Below, piece by piece: positions 31,716 to 42,462 of a stretch of 64,000 nucleotides of DNA. Both the position numbers and the translations under genes were made by a program. Each line of letters begins with the position of its first letter. Position 1 is the first letter of the stretch. The notes beneath the pieces were generated by a model that was not told the DNA's origin, made no database searches, and saw only the letters and a program-made list of their open reading frames with translations. Origin of the DNA: Ramazzottius varieornatus (lineage: Eukaryota; Tardigrada; Eutardigrada; Parachela; Ramazzottiidae); NCBI GenBank assembly GCA_001949185.1, contig BDGG01000001.1, positions 5,571,527 through 5,635,526 of the forward strand, given 5' to 3'.

Positions 31716-33676
31716 TTAATTGTCATTGTACAAATACTTAATGGTTCCCATTTTGTAGTCTATGACAGACTCGAGGAAGCGAAAATACTTTCCACGTTGA
31801 TGGCGGCGCTTGTCTGGAACGATCTCGTCTAGGGCGATACAGAGTCTGAAATAAAAATATCACCAAACACGACCTACGCAAACTGGAAAACAGAGTGTTG
31901 GGGCCGCTGCGCTACACACCGATTGGGCGGCATAATTGTCAGCAGAAGGGGTGTTCTTTTGGAAAAACGCCAGCTTGAAGTACGGCAGAGCTCAGAATTC
32001 CGAAGTTCAAAGATCGAAACCTATGTTCTTGATTAATATTGACGCAGTCTCGTCCCCCGCTCCATGCTGTGGTATGCTGCACAGATTTAGAATTTGCAAC
32101 TGCAGCGCAGCGAATGGCGCCAGATTCCGTGTTCTAACTTAGAGCAGTCTGCGTACTGTATCGAACAATTTCTATACGTGCACTATCAACGTAACCCCCA
32201 CTTGACACAGTTTACCTGTTGAGGACAGCGGTGACACCTTCGTTCTTTTCCTCATTGAAGAAAGCAAATTTACCTTTTCCCTCAACCATCCTGGAACGAC
32301 GGATAAGATCCAGAGTGACTTCCTTCAGTTCGCCTTCCACAAATTCCGGACAATCACCTTCGATGGGTGAAGTTCGACCGTACTCCTCGTCACCGTATAC
32401 TTTTGGATTCGCGCTACAGTCGACAAAATTATCTCCGCGGTCAAAGTCGTAGAAACCGTACTGGTTTTGAGGGCCAGCTTGAGCCGTTAAATGGTCGAAG
32501 TCGCTGCAACAGGAACGATGACTGATGTTATTTGGTAAAATGAACCTTCAGGAAAGACTGCATTACCTTGCAGGACACCACTTTCTCGTGCCTTTTCGAT
32601 GGCGTCAGCAGCCTGAACATAATTGTTCACATTAAGCTACTTACAAACCAGTAATTCAAGAAGCCTTACTTGTTCTTTTGTGAGCAGAAGTTCGCCCAGT
32701 ATATTTTGGTTCTGTGCGCTCTCAAATAAAACCGTTGATGTGTCCACCTGATGAACACACGAAAGTTGTAAATCATCTCGCTAGTTAATAGTATAATAGC
32801 AAAAATCCAACTTTCGTGTCTTTGGTATACCTGCGTAAAGTCTTGAGGCTCTACATGGATGTCAACATCCATCTCTTCCTTGTCTTCTTCCTGGTAACCG
32901 TCCACGTCCATACCGTCGTCAGTGTCCCCAGTATCTTCGTCGGATTCTTCGTCAATTTCTAAAACCGGAATAAAACGATTCATTATGATATCCGTAGACT
33001 GCCATAATTTACTGTACGTTCCAATGCGTACCCGGATCCATATACATTCCTCACAGAACGCAGTTACCGTACCTGCACCGCTCACAATGTAAAAACTGGT
33101 GAGGGGCAGTACAGTTCCCGCCGGTTTCGCAGACAGGAAGAACATTACCAGGATGCTTTCGTATGAAAAATATCTGAAATACAAACCGGTATAAACACGC
33201 GCACGAAGTCAAGAAACAGACCGTGATGCGTACTAGTCACAAAATTTGGAGCAATCAGTGCTTGACGTCACATAGCACCTCCGATATGAATTCATAATTC
33301 ACTTACGTGACATTGTGAGCAGACGAGGGGTGCAGTCTCTTCATCTATGAAACTCGACAGTCCAGCACCAGTACTCTGGCCTTCCACGTACTTCCGTAGC
33401 TTACTCCCATTAAAGTCTGTAATGTGTAATGAATTAAGAGCAACGGGGTAAAGTGACGAAAGTTGGATTTTCGGAAGGTTCGTCTGATGCAAAATACACT
33501 TTTCCAACTTTCGAATCTTTGGATAGCACTACTAGTGCACTGACGTTAGACGGTACGTACGTCGTTTCAGGCGCTTCCCGTATCGGTATAGTTGGGAGCG
33601 CGATAACTATCGATCTTCCTCCTGTGACATTGCAAATGGGAAATTCCGTCAGACAACTGAAACAGTAAACGCACAA
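31716..33676 (-). CDS. Unrecognised multi-exon gene with acidic domain
   Basis: Supported exons on the minus strand include about 33675-33540, 33421-33300, 33000-32831, 32747-32670, about 32615-32570, about 32490-32216 and 31855-31716. The last two join in phase across intron 32215-31856. An Asp/Glu-rich stretch (DEESDEDTGDTDDGMDVDGY) precedes EPQDFTQ/VDTSTVLFES at the intron 32830-32748. The C-terminal half is globular (YGFYDFDRGDNFVDCSANP, EFVEGELKEVTLDLIRRSR, LCIALDEIVPDKRRHQRGKY). No family is recognised, and the N-terminal exon structure is uncertain. The last intron contains the 303-bp duplication, and two other introns contain ~70-bp inverted-repeat elements. Confidence 0.55.
31903..32205 (+). 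repeat. 303-bp perfect direct duplication, copy 2 (intronic)
   Basis: It is identical to 29751-30053 and lies in the last intron of the minus-strand gene, starting 10 nt inside the splice donor side. Its absence from the coding exons leaves the gene readable. Confidence 0.85.
32754..32823. repeat. ~70-bp inverted-repeat element filling an intron (copy 1)
   Basis: The ends are AACACACGAAAGTTG and, reverse-complemented from the right, AAAGACACGAAAGTTGG. It makes up nearly all of the 83-nt intron 32830-32748; only GTATACC and TCATCAG-type splice bases lie outside. CAG|GT is present at both exon borders. Related copies occur at 33451, 34922 and 35168. Confidence 0.7.
33451..33520. repeat. ~70-bp inverted-repeat element (copy 2)
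   Basis: It has the same terminal words as copy 1 (GACGAAAGTTGGATTTT and, inverted, AAAGATTCGAAAGTTGG). It lies in a probable intron of the minus-strand gene, upstream of the acceptor ...CACATTACAG at about 33421. Confidence 0.65.
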
Positions 33677-34114
33677 AACTCGTACATTCGATCTTCAAAC
33701 ACCGAAACGGAAATGTCGGAAAAGATAAGCTTTAACCGGTATTGTCACTTAGTTAGGAAAACGGTTACGGAACGGACTATTCCGGACCACTAATGCCATA
33801 TATCGGATACGAAGCGATCCCGTGCGGTGCGACTACCCGTACGTACGTGTTTACCAGCGTCGAACGTCAGGTGGTAGAATTCGGAAAATCCAAGGCAATC
33901 ACTGCGGCGGCATGGTCCTTCATCATGGCTCCAACTCCGCCCCTTGCCGCGCGGGATGGACGCGTCGTCGAAATCCGAGAAAACATGTTGTGACGGACTG
34001 GTTGCGCAATCTTACGCTTCGTATCATTGTAACACTGTCGCGAACTGCAAATGCACTACGAAAGCTTCTCGCCGTTTTCTTTGTAGCTTTCTTAGCCACG
34101 TTACGACTTTCATC

Positions 34115-36100
34115 ATGTCAACCCAAGGAGTTCGACGAAGTTCGAGGGCTTCATCTCATGCATCTCAACATTACGATAACATTCCAGAAGACGAAATTGC
34201 CACAATCAACGCCATTTCAACCGTCCATCGCAGCGCAAAACGTAAGCTCAATCTTTCTAGATACTTGCTACAAACTCTATCTTAACTATATTTGTTTATG
34301 GATGGAGAGTTTGTATGTTTAGTTGTCTCTTCTCTTAGACTTTGTATTTGTTCAGAACACTGTCGACCAGAAGATGCGAGCCATAAACTTTGGCCAAGTT
34401 AGAGGTGGGAACTGGGTAAAGATCAGAATGGACAAGGAAGGCCACCTGGATGAGAACGGGCTCCGGGTTGGCGACCACATCGTCGCGTACTTTGGCCCCA
34501 CGGAAAAGAGCAAGCCTGGCTACTACTCCACCATAGTCCGCCGTGTCTACGACGATAACTTGCGATGAGGCGCTGAAAGCTCTTCGTGCCTCTAAACTGA
34601 AATCAGCTGGCCCAGTGATAGAAACTGAGCGCACTAAACGTCTTCGCGGAGTAGCCCAGTCCCAAACGGACGAAGATCTGGCCGACGGTAATAAGTGATC
34701 GTACTCTTTACTTCCAGAACGCCTCTCGAACTCGATCCTCCATAGGTAGCCTCTCAGCACATTGCGAACACGACGGTAAGCATGTAGACTGTTAACGTTG
34801 GCGTACTAATTAGTTTCGGATTGCCAGTTTTACCAGGTGCTTCTCCGGAAAGAAACTTTCAGGAGTCTTTTCAACGTACGTGATTTCTCGCTCAAAACTT
34901 TTACGTCATACTACTCACAAACTGTCGAAAGTTGGAAAATCGACCGCTACTGAATACGGCGAAGCGCTAAATCCTCCTTTCGTGTCTTTGAAATGTCCAT
35001 GTTAATTTGTTTGATCGCGCATCTTTTGTTCCAACTATCGAACATTTGAGAATTTGGACCGTTCGTTTGGTTCACCCTCAATCACTGTACGCTGAACAGC
35101 CGTAGCTTCAAAGTTGCGAAAGTTGGACCCCACGCTGCTCGGTCCAGAAAACTAACAAGGAGATTTGAAAGACACGAAAGTTGGATTTATCGCTTCAGCT
35201 CGTTAACTGCAAAATTCGTTTTCCCAACTTTCGAGTCTTCTGTTCTCCCGTAGTCAACTTGAGCCGAGACAACACTCCAGATTCGGCAGTCGGCTTATCA
35301 TCAGCAACAGAGAATTCTGGCCGTGCTGCCGCTCGAGGTAAACATTGCACAAGCTGGCCAGACGAATGCAACCTAATTATTGCTGCTCTAGGCTCAGCTC
35401 CGCATTCTCCACGTACAGATCGGAGCTCAAATACACCAGCGTCAAGTGAGTAAGCCTTTGTCAACCGCCTTCGCCATTTCGATACTGAAAAATTGCCTGA
35501 CCCATATAGGTAATATTGCACCTTTGCCGAGAAACGTGTCTCAAGCTGGAACCCCTACCAGAGAGCAAGGCAGTGATTAGACTCGGAAGCTAGTCGTCTG
35601 ATAGTGTTCAGTTCAGTAGAAGCTACAAAGCATCGTCTCCTCGTTCTACTGGAAGAATCAGACCCCTGGTTCTCAACAGCGATCTGGGTACGACGTCTGG
35701 ATAAAGAAGACAGTTCTGGCAGGTCTGGTCCAACATTACGGTCCCGAAGCAGTGTGTCCAAACAACGGTTGGCCAAAGTACGCGTGGAACTCGGTGCTAC
35801 ACATGCTTGGAGGAGAAGAAAGCGTGTTTGCGACTAAATCCCTGAAGAAGAAGATCGGGGTGAACGCAGTTTTGAAGGAGCCAGCTATACTCGCGGTCAT
35901 CGGTAAGTCTACAGTGTCAAAACTGATGAAATGCTGAAAGTCTGAAATATTTTCTGTTCGTGAGTCTAACTATAACTTTGATATCCGTCCTTTTAGGTCA
36001 CGTCACCAAGATCTTCGCACTTATCGACCCTATCAACAAGGCCTTTTTCAAGCAGAAGATGAACAACAATATGGCATCGGTCAAGAGTTGCTTCGTTTAG
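34115..36100 (+). CDS. Unrecognised multi-exon gene, possibly nuclear
   Basis: Exon 1 (34115-34241) starts at ATG with a Ser/Arg-rich stretch. The second exon begins at 34339 and holds a compact domain (RGGNWVKIRMDKEGHLDENG, VGDHIVAYFGP). A one-base frame change is needed near 34567 to continue into EALKALRASKLKSAGP and a GTAATA donor at 34687. Small exons follow at about 34757-34774 and 34839-34877. An exon at 35249-35440 is Ser-rich. The exon from about 35681 to 35903 (YDVWIKKTVLAGLVQHYG, FATKSLKKKIGVNAVLKEP) joins 35999-36100 (TKIFALIDPIN), ending in TAG. The C-terminal domain faintly recalls BEN domains; unverified. Two ~70-bp elements lie in the intron 34878-35248. Confidence 0.5.
34922..34989. 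repeat. ~70-bp inverted-repeat element (copy 3)
   Basis: CTGTCGAAAGTTGGAAAAT at the left and, inverted, AAAGACACGAAAGGAGGAT at the right. It lies in the intron between the exons ending 34877 and starting 35249. Confidence 0.6.
35168..35239. repeat. ~70-bp inverted-repeat element (copy 4)
   Basis: AAAGACACGAAAGTTGGATTT at the left and, inverted, AAGACTCGAAAGTTGGGAAA at the right. It is in the same intron as copy 3, ending 9 nt before the acceptor region ...TTCTCCCGTAG. Confidence 0.65.
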
Positions 36101-36846
36101 CCATAACTTTCTGTTCCCACGATAAATTCAGTTTCGACAGTCGTAGCTCTTCGTTCCTTCCATGATGTTGGTTCATCATTAGAGCGGACACTTAATCCAG
36201 CATTGTTACGCACATGAGAGAACGCACGAAAACCGCTCATTGAGTCTGACTCCCCATTTGGCAGTATATCAGCTAAGGGTATCAAGTGTGTGGTTGACAG
36301 ATTCGGTTTCACTAGTTGGAATATTACACCATGATCGTAGGTGTACTGCACTTCTCTTACAGCCATCCTTTTAATGACTATCAAACGCGTTTCTTAGTTT
36401 TTGAGAAAGATTTGGCCCCTGGCCTTGAGTTTACTGCTAAAGTACTGCCAGATCTCGGCTAATTATCGGTCAGACGTTGGCGAGTGCATTATCGAAATAC
36501 TTCTGTTGTGCGAAAGCAATCTGTTCAACCACCCAGCAGGCGTCATCCGGTAGGCTGCCTGCATCTTGCACGTGTACGGTATGAGGTTGTTGCAAATTTT
36601 AGCAGTAAACTACGGAACGCCGACCGCACTCGCTGTCAGTAATCTACCAGTGTTCGACCAGTGTCTGACCAGTGTCTAGCGAATCTTGCTGACATATTTC
36701 AACGGAGCTTTCGAAAGATGACCACAGTACGACAAGTTCCTGATGACTGTGTTTCTGCTTAACTATCTGGATGGACTTCCCATGGACTGAAACACAACCT
36801 TTACAGATCCACCACAGGTTCTCCCTAAATTCCGATTTTTATATGG

Positions 36847-36977
36847 GCAAATTATCGCGCACTCAACCACGTGAACAGTAAATGATGCCCGGGTGAGGGT
36901 CAGCGAGGCTACACTGATAACATCTGATCACGCTGGGCAGTGATGACTCATCACGTGGTTCAGTGCGCGAGAATTTG
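36847..36977. repeat. Inverted-repeat (MITE-like) element
   Basis: CAAATTATCGCGCACTCAACCACGTGA at the left corresponds to the inverted right end, CAAATTCTCGCGCACTGAACCACGTGA (each under 30 bp, two mismatches). The interior is about 80 bp. Confidence 0.65.
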
Positions 36978-37731
36978 GTAGCACCACAGTAGTTTCAGGC
37001 TACATTTCAGTACCGGGATGGCCTTGGTCCAACCTTTGAGAGCTGAGGCACAAGCAGGAGGCATCCTTAAATGAGTTATTGTCTCTCCGTGGTTTCTTTG
37101 TGGATATCAGGTGAATTACAAGAGAAAGATATCCTTCAGAATTCGTTAAGGTCGGTGGAGAGAATCCCGCAAAGATCAGTACCAGGCACAATAAATCGCG
37201 GAAGGGGAAAAGAAAAAAAGGAAAGCCATCGCTGGTCCAGATGGGGTGATGAAAATTTTCGAAAGCAAAGCGTTTTCGTTTAGGAGCGGGTAAAGTTGTA
37301 GACGTTCCGCTTTCGAGTATTACTGTACATCATCGATAACCTTGAGTATACGTTAAAAAATGTTCGGTCGGTCACATAAATGGTCAACTGGGCTCGGCTT
37401 CTCGTCCCTTTCGCGAGAAGCGTGCTCGCCAGTATCGATCGAGATTCCTGAACGACTTCCCCTCTAAGGTTTTTCTGTCATGATCTTCACCTTGTTCCCC
37501 CTCGGATCGGACAGGAATGAAGTTACGTGTTCGAAGATGCTTTCGAATTGTTTCCGAACGCTGGTGGCAGAAGGTCAGTGAGAAACCGTCAGTGGAAAAG
37601 AGCCTCGCTCCTCGTACTGTGTGTGCGAGCATTAAAAGTGTCACCGTTTTGACGAAACATGAAGCATCACGACACCTGCGAAAGTTCTCGCTTCGCTCGA
37701 CCTGAAGAATTTTTCTCCTGTTACCAGTAGC

Positions 37732-38118
37732 TAGAGCACTGGGCCGCAGGTCCAAACGTACGCTGCAACTGTGCTGCACAACTTTCATGCCCTATGGCTA
37801 GGCAGCTGCGCCGCCGCATTAACCTGTTGCAACTGTGCTGTACGCTGATACGCTGACGTATCTTACAGCTTTTTCAGCAAGATCGGTAGTCAACCTGGAA
37901 AACGTGGCCCTGCAGTATAGCAAAAGTCTGAAGTTCGAATACCCAAAAGATCCAATTTTTTGTTGGGTTTCGGTACGTGGATCTGCGCGGCAGTCTTCGG
38001 CTCCCTACTGCAAGCTGTGCTGTGCTGTACGAAGATCGCCATTTTGCGCACTGCGGTTGTGCTGCAGCACAGCACAGCGGCAGCGCAGTGCAGTGCATGC
38101 GGCCAGATGCCGTGCTTC
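37732..38118. repeat. MITE-like element with GCTGTGCTG-rich core, copy 2
   Basis: This is the inverted copy of 5047-5482. It begins TAGAGCACTGGGCCGCAGG and ends with the complement of AAGCACGGCATCTGGCCGCA. It contains the same CTGTGCTGCAGCACAGC core. Confidence 0.7.
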
Positions 38119-38691
38119 AGCTTTCACGTACGTCTAATGCGCGTTCTTTCGCACGCATGGCGTAACTAAACGTGTCCCTTCTGGGCCACTGTGTGCTGTG
38201 CGACTTCAATGCGAAAATGGGCGATTGGGCCAGCGGTAAGGTTTAAAGCTGTACGAAAACATAGTCCCACAGTCTTTCACCATCTTTTTTGAAATGGAGG
38301 CGGAGCGCACAGTGCGCACTGAAAGAAAGCATGCGCACACTATAGAAGTAACGTGCGTGACGTCAAATGTGTTCGCAACTCAGAGCGAGACTGTGCAGGC
38401 GGTATGGTGCGCTAGGTTATCTTATAGCTATAGTAATGTTTACTTGCTGCGCATACACGCCCACACTCGGAAGGCTCACCAATCAGCCTGATATACCTCC
38501 TGCATGATCAATCTGTTGGGTAAACAAGCCGAGCAGGTTGCATTCAAGTAAGGCAGTAGACTTGACATCCTGATGAGTGAGCGTCGCACAAACTCGTACT
38601 TAGTAGGACCAAATCTGACTTTTGCTGCACAAGTTGTGCACAGCAAATTTAAAGTAAAGAGAGAACCATACGAAACAGTCTATTACCGGTA

Positions 38692-39109
38692 CTGTATTCT
38701 CTCCGGTAATCTCCGTACGTCACAGCCGATATTTATGTTAGGGAGTTTGCGAAGCAAGCTGTCAACTTTTCATTTACGTCACCTCACTAGGTCAATCTGA
38801 CGAAAAATTGTGAACACTGATTTACTCGTCCGAATCGAAGTTTCTAAGTCCGGTTCCTCAATCTACTCATCCTTCACAGTAATCTTACAAGCAGGTTAGA
38901 AAATCAGAGTGTGACCTGAACAAAAAAGTTTTGCTAGAAAAAATGCAACAAATAGCACAATGCGAATCTTACTTACGATTGATTGCATATGCTTGATTGA
39001 GTGTGAGGACGACACGGTTTTACCGCTGTGGCGTACACCGCAATCTCACTGTTACATCGTTTGTTGAAACCGTTCGAGTGACGTACGGAGATTACCGGAA
39101 AGAATACAG
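38692..39109. repeat. pogo-like MITE with TA target duplication
   Basis: The termini are CTGTATTCTCTCCGGTAAT and, inverted from the right, CTGTATTCTTTCCGGTAAT, followed in both by CTCCGTACGTCA. TA flanks both ends (38690-38691, 39110-39111). There is no transposase. The CTGTA(T/C)TC terminus matches the pogo-type element at 60577 and the MITE at 63333. Confidence 0.75.
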
Positions 39110-39191
39110 TAGAGTACAAATCCAAGAGATTAGATAAAAACACAGACACGAAATTCTGCATCAGGCTCAAAGCAGTCGCACTGACGTTGTG

Positions 39192-39400
39192 AGGAGGAAC
39201 ACTCGTCCATACGCCCCGACACCCGGGGCACCGCCCTCGAGAGATGGTCCTATGAGGGGGTTCCCCTGCTCGAAGAAGTTGTTCGAGGGTAGGCGCCCTA
39301 CTGACCCCAATAAAATGGCGCACTACGTCACCGGAAGTGCATGACGTTGTCGAATCGATCCGATGGCGCACTCGTGACTTTCTTTGATTTACTTTGCGGG
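39192..39400 (+). repeat. Left terminal inverted repeat of the Polinton
   Basis: It matches 50930-51156 reversed, with scattered substitutions and small indels. Conserved blocks include ACTCGTCCATACGCCCCGA, GAGAGATGGTCCT and CACCGGAAGTGCATGACGT. Confidence 0.95.
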
Positions 39401-39603
39401 TCTTCAAGACCTCTTTTGTCCTTTTGTTGATTCATGTTTCTGGATCTTGGGATTTCTTTTTTCTTTTTCTTTATTGTATTATTACAAGTAAAAGGTCTGA
39501 GAAAGAAAGGTTCTGCTAGGCCTCAGAAATTCCTTCGTCAATGTCTAGATCCAAAGGCAAGTCGTTTTCGTTATTTTCGTACTCGGTTAGACAGAAGTAG
39601 TCC

Positions 39604-39867
39604 TCAAGAGGAATCGGCACCGTCTTCCCCGTCCTTGGTCACCCTCGGCAGCAGACAACGATCTTTCAGGTCCTGGTACACCATTTTGGCGCATGAGTTG
39701 ATGGCGCACTTTTCGCAGCACGAAACCTATCCTTTGTAGTCTTGTCCAGAAGCAAAGCAGTGCGCAGTGAATTTCCCATACTGTAGGGTAATGATGTAGT
39801 CCCGAACATGACATCCTGCGTCCTGAAAAAGAATCCGGACAACGTCGGCATAAGTGGGATACACCAT
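39604..39867 (-). pseudogene. Small Cys-rich Polinton protein, paralogue C
   Basis: ATG at 39867, 88 codons with one in-frame TAG about two thirds through. After the TAG the frame continues with VSCCEKCAINSCAKMVYQDL. It shares with B and A an N-terminal (T/S)(Y/F)..(V/I).(.)I helix, a central beta-like stretch (.GKF.A.) and the signature SCC..C..NSC...(V/M)Y. The Cys spacing looks like a small zinc-binding or disulfide domain. It is the outermost of three tandem copies next to the left TIR. No known Polinton family comes to mind. Confidence 0.6.
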
Positions 39868-39972
39868 TTTGACAAGCAAAAGACTGAAGAATGAATAGCA
39901 CAGCACACTGTGTGATTTTATAGCAAACTCAAGCCACCCAAGAATAGTCTGTGACGTTGGAGAAAATGACGC

Positions 39973-40329
39973 TTAGTACCCAAACAAATCAAAAGTGCTC
40001 GGGCGTAAACGAAGTACTGTCGTCTTGGATGCCTTCCAGCCGCGGATATAGGAGCAATCAGTGCACGGGATGATGGTTCTAGCACCAGGCTGGACGGCTT
40101 TGGGGATCATGCCTGATTTCATGGATTGGTAGACCTTCAAGGCGCAAGAGTTGCGAGTACAGACGTCACAACAGGAAGAGTTGCTTCCTCGGAATGGCGT
40201 AGGAGACCAGGGAGTTTCTACCACAGCAATGAAACTGCGGGAATTGGGATGAAGATAAAAGTTTTCCAGATGGATGCCATGATGGAGCGCGATACAGTCC
40301 ACAGCTTCAGCAAAGGAATAAGCTGTCAT
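39973..40329 (-). CDS. Small Cys-rich Polinton protein, paralogue B (119 aa)
   Basis: This is the intact member: ATG at 40329, TAA-free to 39973. N-terminus TAYSFAEAVDCIALHHGI, middle SRSFIAVVET, then SSCCDVCTRNSCALKVYQ, and a second Cys pair in PCTDCSYIRG. Seven Cys in two clusters suggest metal binding. There is no signal peptide. Its tandem paralogues A (40331-40705) and C (39604-39867) carry single stops, so B is the reference for the family. Confidence 0.7.
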   Translation of the reverse strand: MTAYSFAEAVDCIALHHGIHLENFYLHPNSRSFIAVVETPWSPTPFRGSNSSCCDVCTRNSCALKVYQSMKSGMIPKAVQPGARTIIPCTDCSYIRGWKASKTTVLRLRPSTFDLFGY

Positions 40330-40330
40330 T

Positions 40331-40705
40331 CTAATCGTCCGTGGGCTCCACAGGGATGAAACCGTTAGGAATGCAGTACTCCTGCCGCGTGTTTCCGTAC
40401 AGTGCGACCTTCTCCAGACAGAAATGATCCGAGCAGGGGATAGGCAGTTCGATTCCAGAACGCGTACTCTTTTCCACCTGTTGGCACTCTTTCAGGTAGA
40501 TCTAGACCTTCCTGGAACAAGAATTAACAGCACAAAGACCACAGCAGGAGACTTCACCCTTAAAGGATGTCTTCCACAGACGAAGTGGAAGCTTGACAGT
40601 GGCCAAGAATTTGCCGTCGTTAATCGAGATTATGTTGTATTGGGGAGTAATTCCACGATCCGCCAGGATAGTTCTGACAATCCTTTCAAAAGTGTAAGCA
40701 GACAT
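40331..40705 (-). pseudogene. Small Cys-rich Polinton protein, paralogue A
   Basis: ATG at 40705, 125 codons with one in-frame TAG at 40502-40504, just after VSCCGLCAVNSCSRKV. The same frame continues to a natural-looking end with PCSDHFCLEKVALYG and NGFIPVEPTDD. N-terminus SAYTFERIVRTILADRGI matches B. The stop of B's start region and the end of A abut (A ends 2 nt before B's ATG), giving a head-to-tail tandem. Confidence 0.65.
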
Positions 40706-40939
40706 ACTGGCAAGAATGGGACTGGTTATACGTTGAGCAGGTTTGTTAAGTATAACTTTTCAGCACCCAAGCAGAGTGAATGAGATACATACAACACTCA
40801 TGATAAGGATCAAGAGAGCAGGGGAGGCGTTATCTTGTTCAGACGCGTTTGTACATGTCTAATCTTGTTAGCAGTGCCGACTGTTGAATAAAAGGCACCC
40901 AGGAGCTGATTTCTGCAGTTGTAACTTTTAGTTTACAAA

Positions 40940-42257
40940 ATGGCGCCTTTTGATGTAGGTGGTGTTCTCGTTTTCGGCGTTTCGGATCCCGTGTGGCAAA
41001 CGATGGCTCAGAACCATGAATGGGAGTCCCTGGGGATTGTTCGTCAGGATGATTCCATCTCGATGGACACAGTCCTGGGATTTGCTCTGTCGGATTCGGG
41101 TGTAGGCCTGACTGACCTCATGCGAGAGCGTCATGGGCACAAGGGAAAATCCAGAGCGGCTCTAGTTGCTCATTTGGACGAGTTCAATCAACTGGATCCG
41201 TCCGTTCCATCGCAGACACCGAAAGCTAGCGCAAAAGATGAGGATCTCCCTGAATCCCTGCGGGGAAGCACTCACCAGAACACTTCGGTGGCTCGTCTCT
41301 TCCAGGATTTCGACATTGGGGAACCAGAGGCACTGGCAGATCTGACTGTTTTACTGGAGAAGCACAATAAGTTCCAGTTTGGTTCTTCAGTCTGGAGTGT
41401 CAAGGCAGACCATCAAGGATGTCCAGTGTGGCTGCGAGGAGTCAAGAACCGAACGGAGATGCATCTTCGTACACAGGAGGTTATGCATCTTTTACAGTAT
41501 CTAGTGTCTAGCCGGTGTTTCTCGCAGATGGAGTTAGCAACTATAGAGCCGGCAGGAGAGAGATGTATTACCCATGTATTACCTGGATGACGACATCTAC
41601 TTCACCTAGAGCCGATGGAATAAGCAAGATGTGGCTACCGTTTGTCGTTTTAAGCAGCGGAAGAATCTGGACCTTTATCCAACGAAGGAAGGCTTCAGCT
41701 TTACGGAAAAGTTTTACTACGCACTGTTGGACATTTTCCAGACCAAAGAACCACTTCGACAACTAGCCCGTCTGTCACCTGATGGTTCAACCGGGTTCCC
41801 TTTGAACCCATCAGCCACAACTTTTGATTCTCCAACGGTCCTTGACGCTATTGCCCGTGCTCTGTATCATCTCGTCTATGTTCGACGTTGTTCCACATGC
41901 CAACCCTGCACTGACTCTGCGCGAGGCAACGGTCTGCAGTACATACAGATGCGCAGTGTCCCTGGCCATACCTGTGTCAGCAAGTCGGTTGGCATCACCA
42001 CCAGAGACGGACCCATCACCGAGGGAGAATGGAGCATGGTGGTGGATTCACTTAAGGCGGAACACATGCTGGAAGCGTACCTCTTGATGATTGGACAAGG
42101 ACGAATCTCCGAATTGGCCACACTGAAAGTGGATGAGTATCTGAATCCACGACGAGATCGTCTTCATAATGCCATCGACACCTATATCAAGGATACAGTA
42201 CGCTTTGAGATCAATATCTCTGCGTATCGTAACGATGATTCTAGTCCTGTAGTCTAA
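40940..42257 (+). pseudogene. Polinton plus-strand gene of unknown function, frameshifted
   Basis: The first frame, 40940-41590 (216 codons from ATG), is continued in another frame from about 41631 to 42257. The protein starts APFDVGGVLVFGVSDPVWQ and has an N-terminal helical domain with a LTDLMRERHGHKGKSRAALV patch. The C-terminal part has four Cys (RRCSTCQPCTDS) and VPGHTCVSKSVGITT. A late segment (MIGQGRISELATLKVDEYL) superficially recalls box I of tyrosine recombinases, but the rest of that active site is absent. Not recognised as a standard Polinton gene. Confidence 0.55.
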
Positions 42258-42462
42258 GTAGAGTAGCAGTAATTGAAAACTAAATAATTCTGCGATTTTG
42301 CTTTTATTTTTATCGCATTTTTATCTGTCTTACAAATTTCTCAAAAACTCATCACTAAGAATTTCTGTGTTTAAATGCAAAAAATGGTTAACGTATTGGC
42401 ATACCATGATACCATTGGCTTTTGTATAGTCAGTAAGCAAATGAACAATGTGTGAATATGAC

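Larger units (their letters stand above)
36101..38691. other. Gene-poor region with two inverted-repeat elements
   Basis: No coding exon is supported. The stretch holds an inverted-repeat element at 36847-36977 and the second copy of the GCTGTGCTG-rich MITE at 37732-38118. The rest is unassigned. Confidence 0.45.

Noticed and set aside
35681-36100. BEN domain call for the plus-strand gene
   Set aside because: The resemblance is limited to spacing of hydrophobic residues; not enough to name the domain without a profile search.
38973-39191. Host gene continuing from 51163-51561 across the Polinton into 39191-38973
   Set aside because: The left-flank frame runs into a pogo-like MITE (38692-39109), so its openness is not evidence of a shared exon; only the 6-bp duplication is secure.
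41940-42257. Possible tyrosine recombinase (GQGRISELATLKVDEY resembles box I)
   Set aside because: Only the Arg-box-like segment is present; no HxxR or catalytic Tyr context follows before the stop, so the similarity is too short to support the call.
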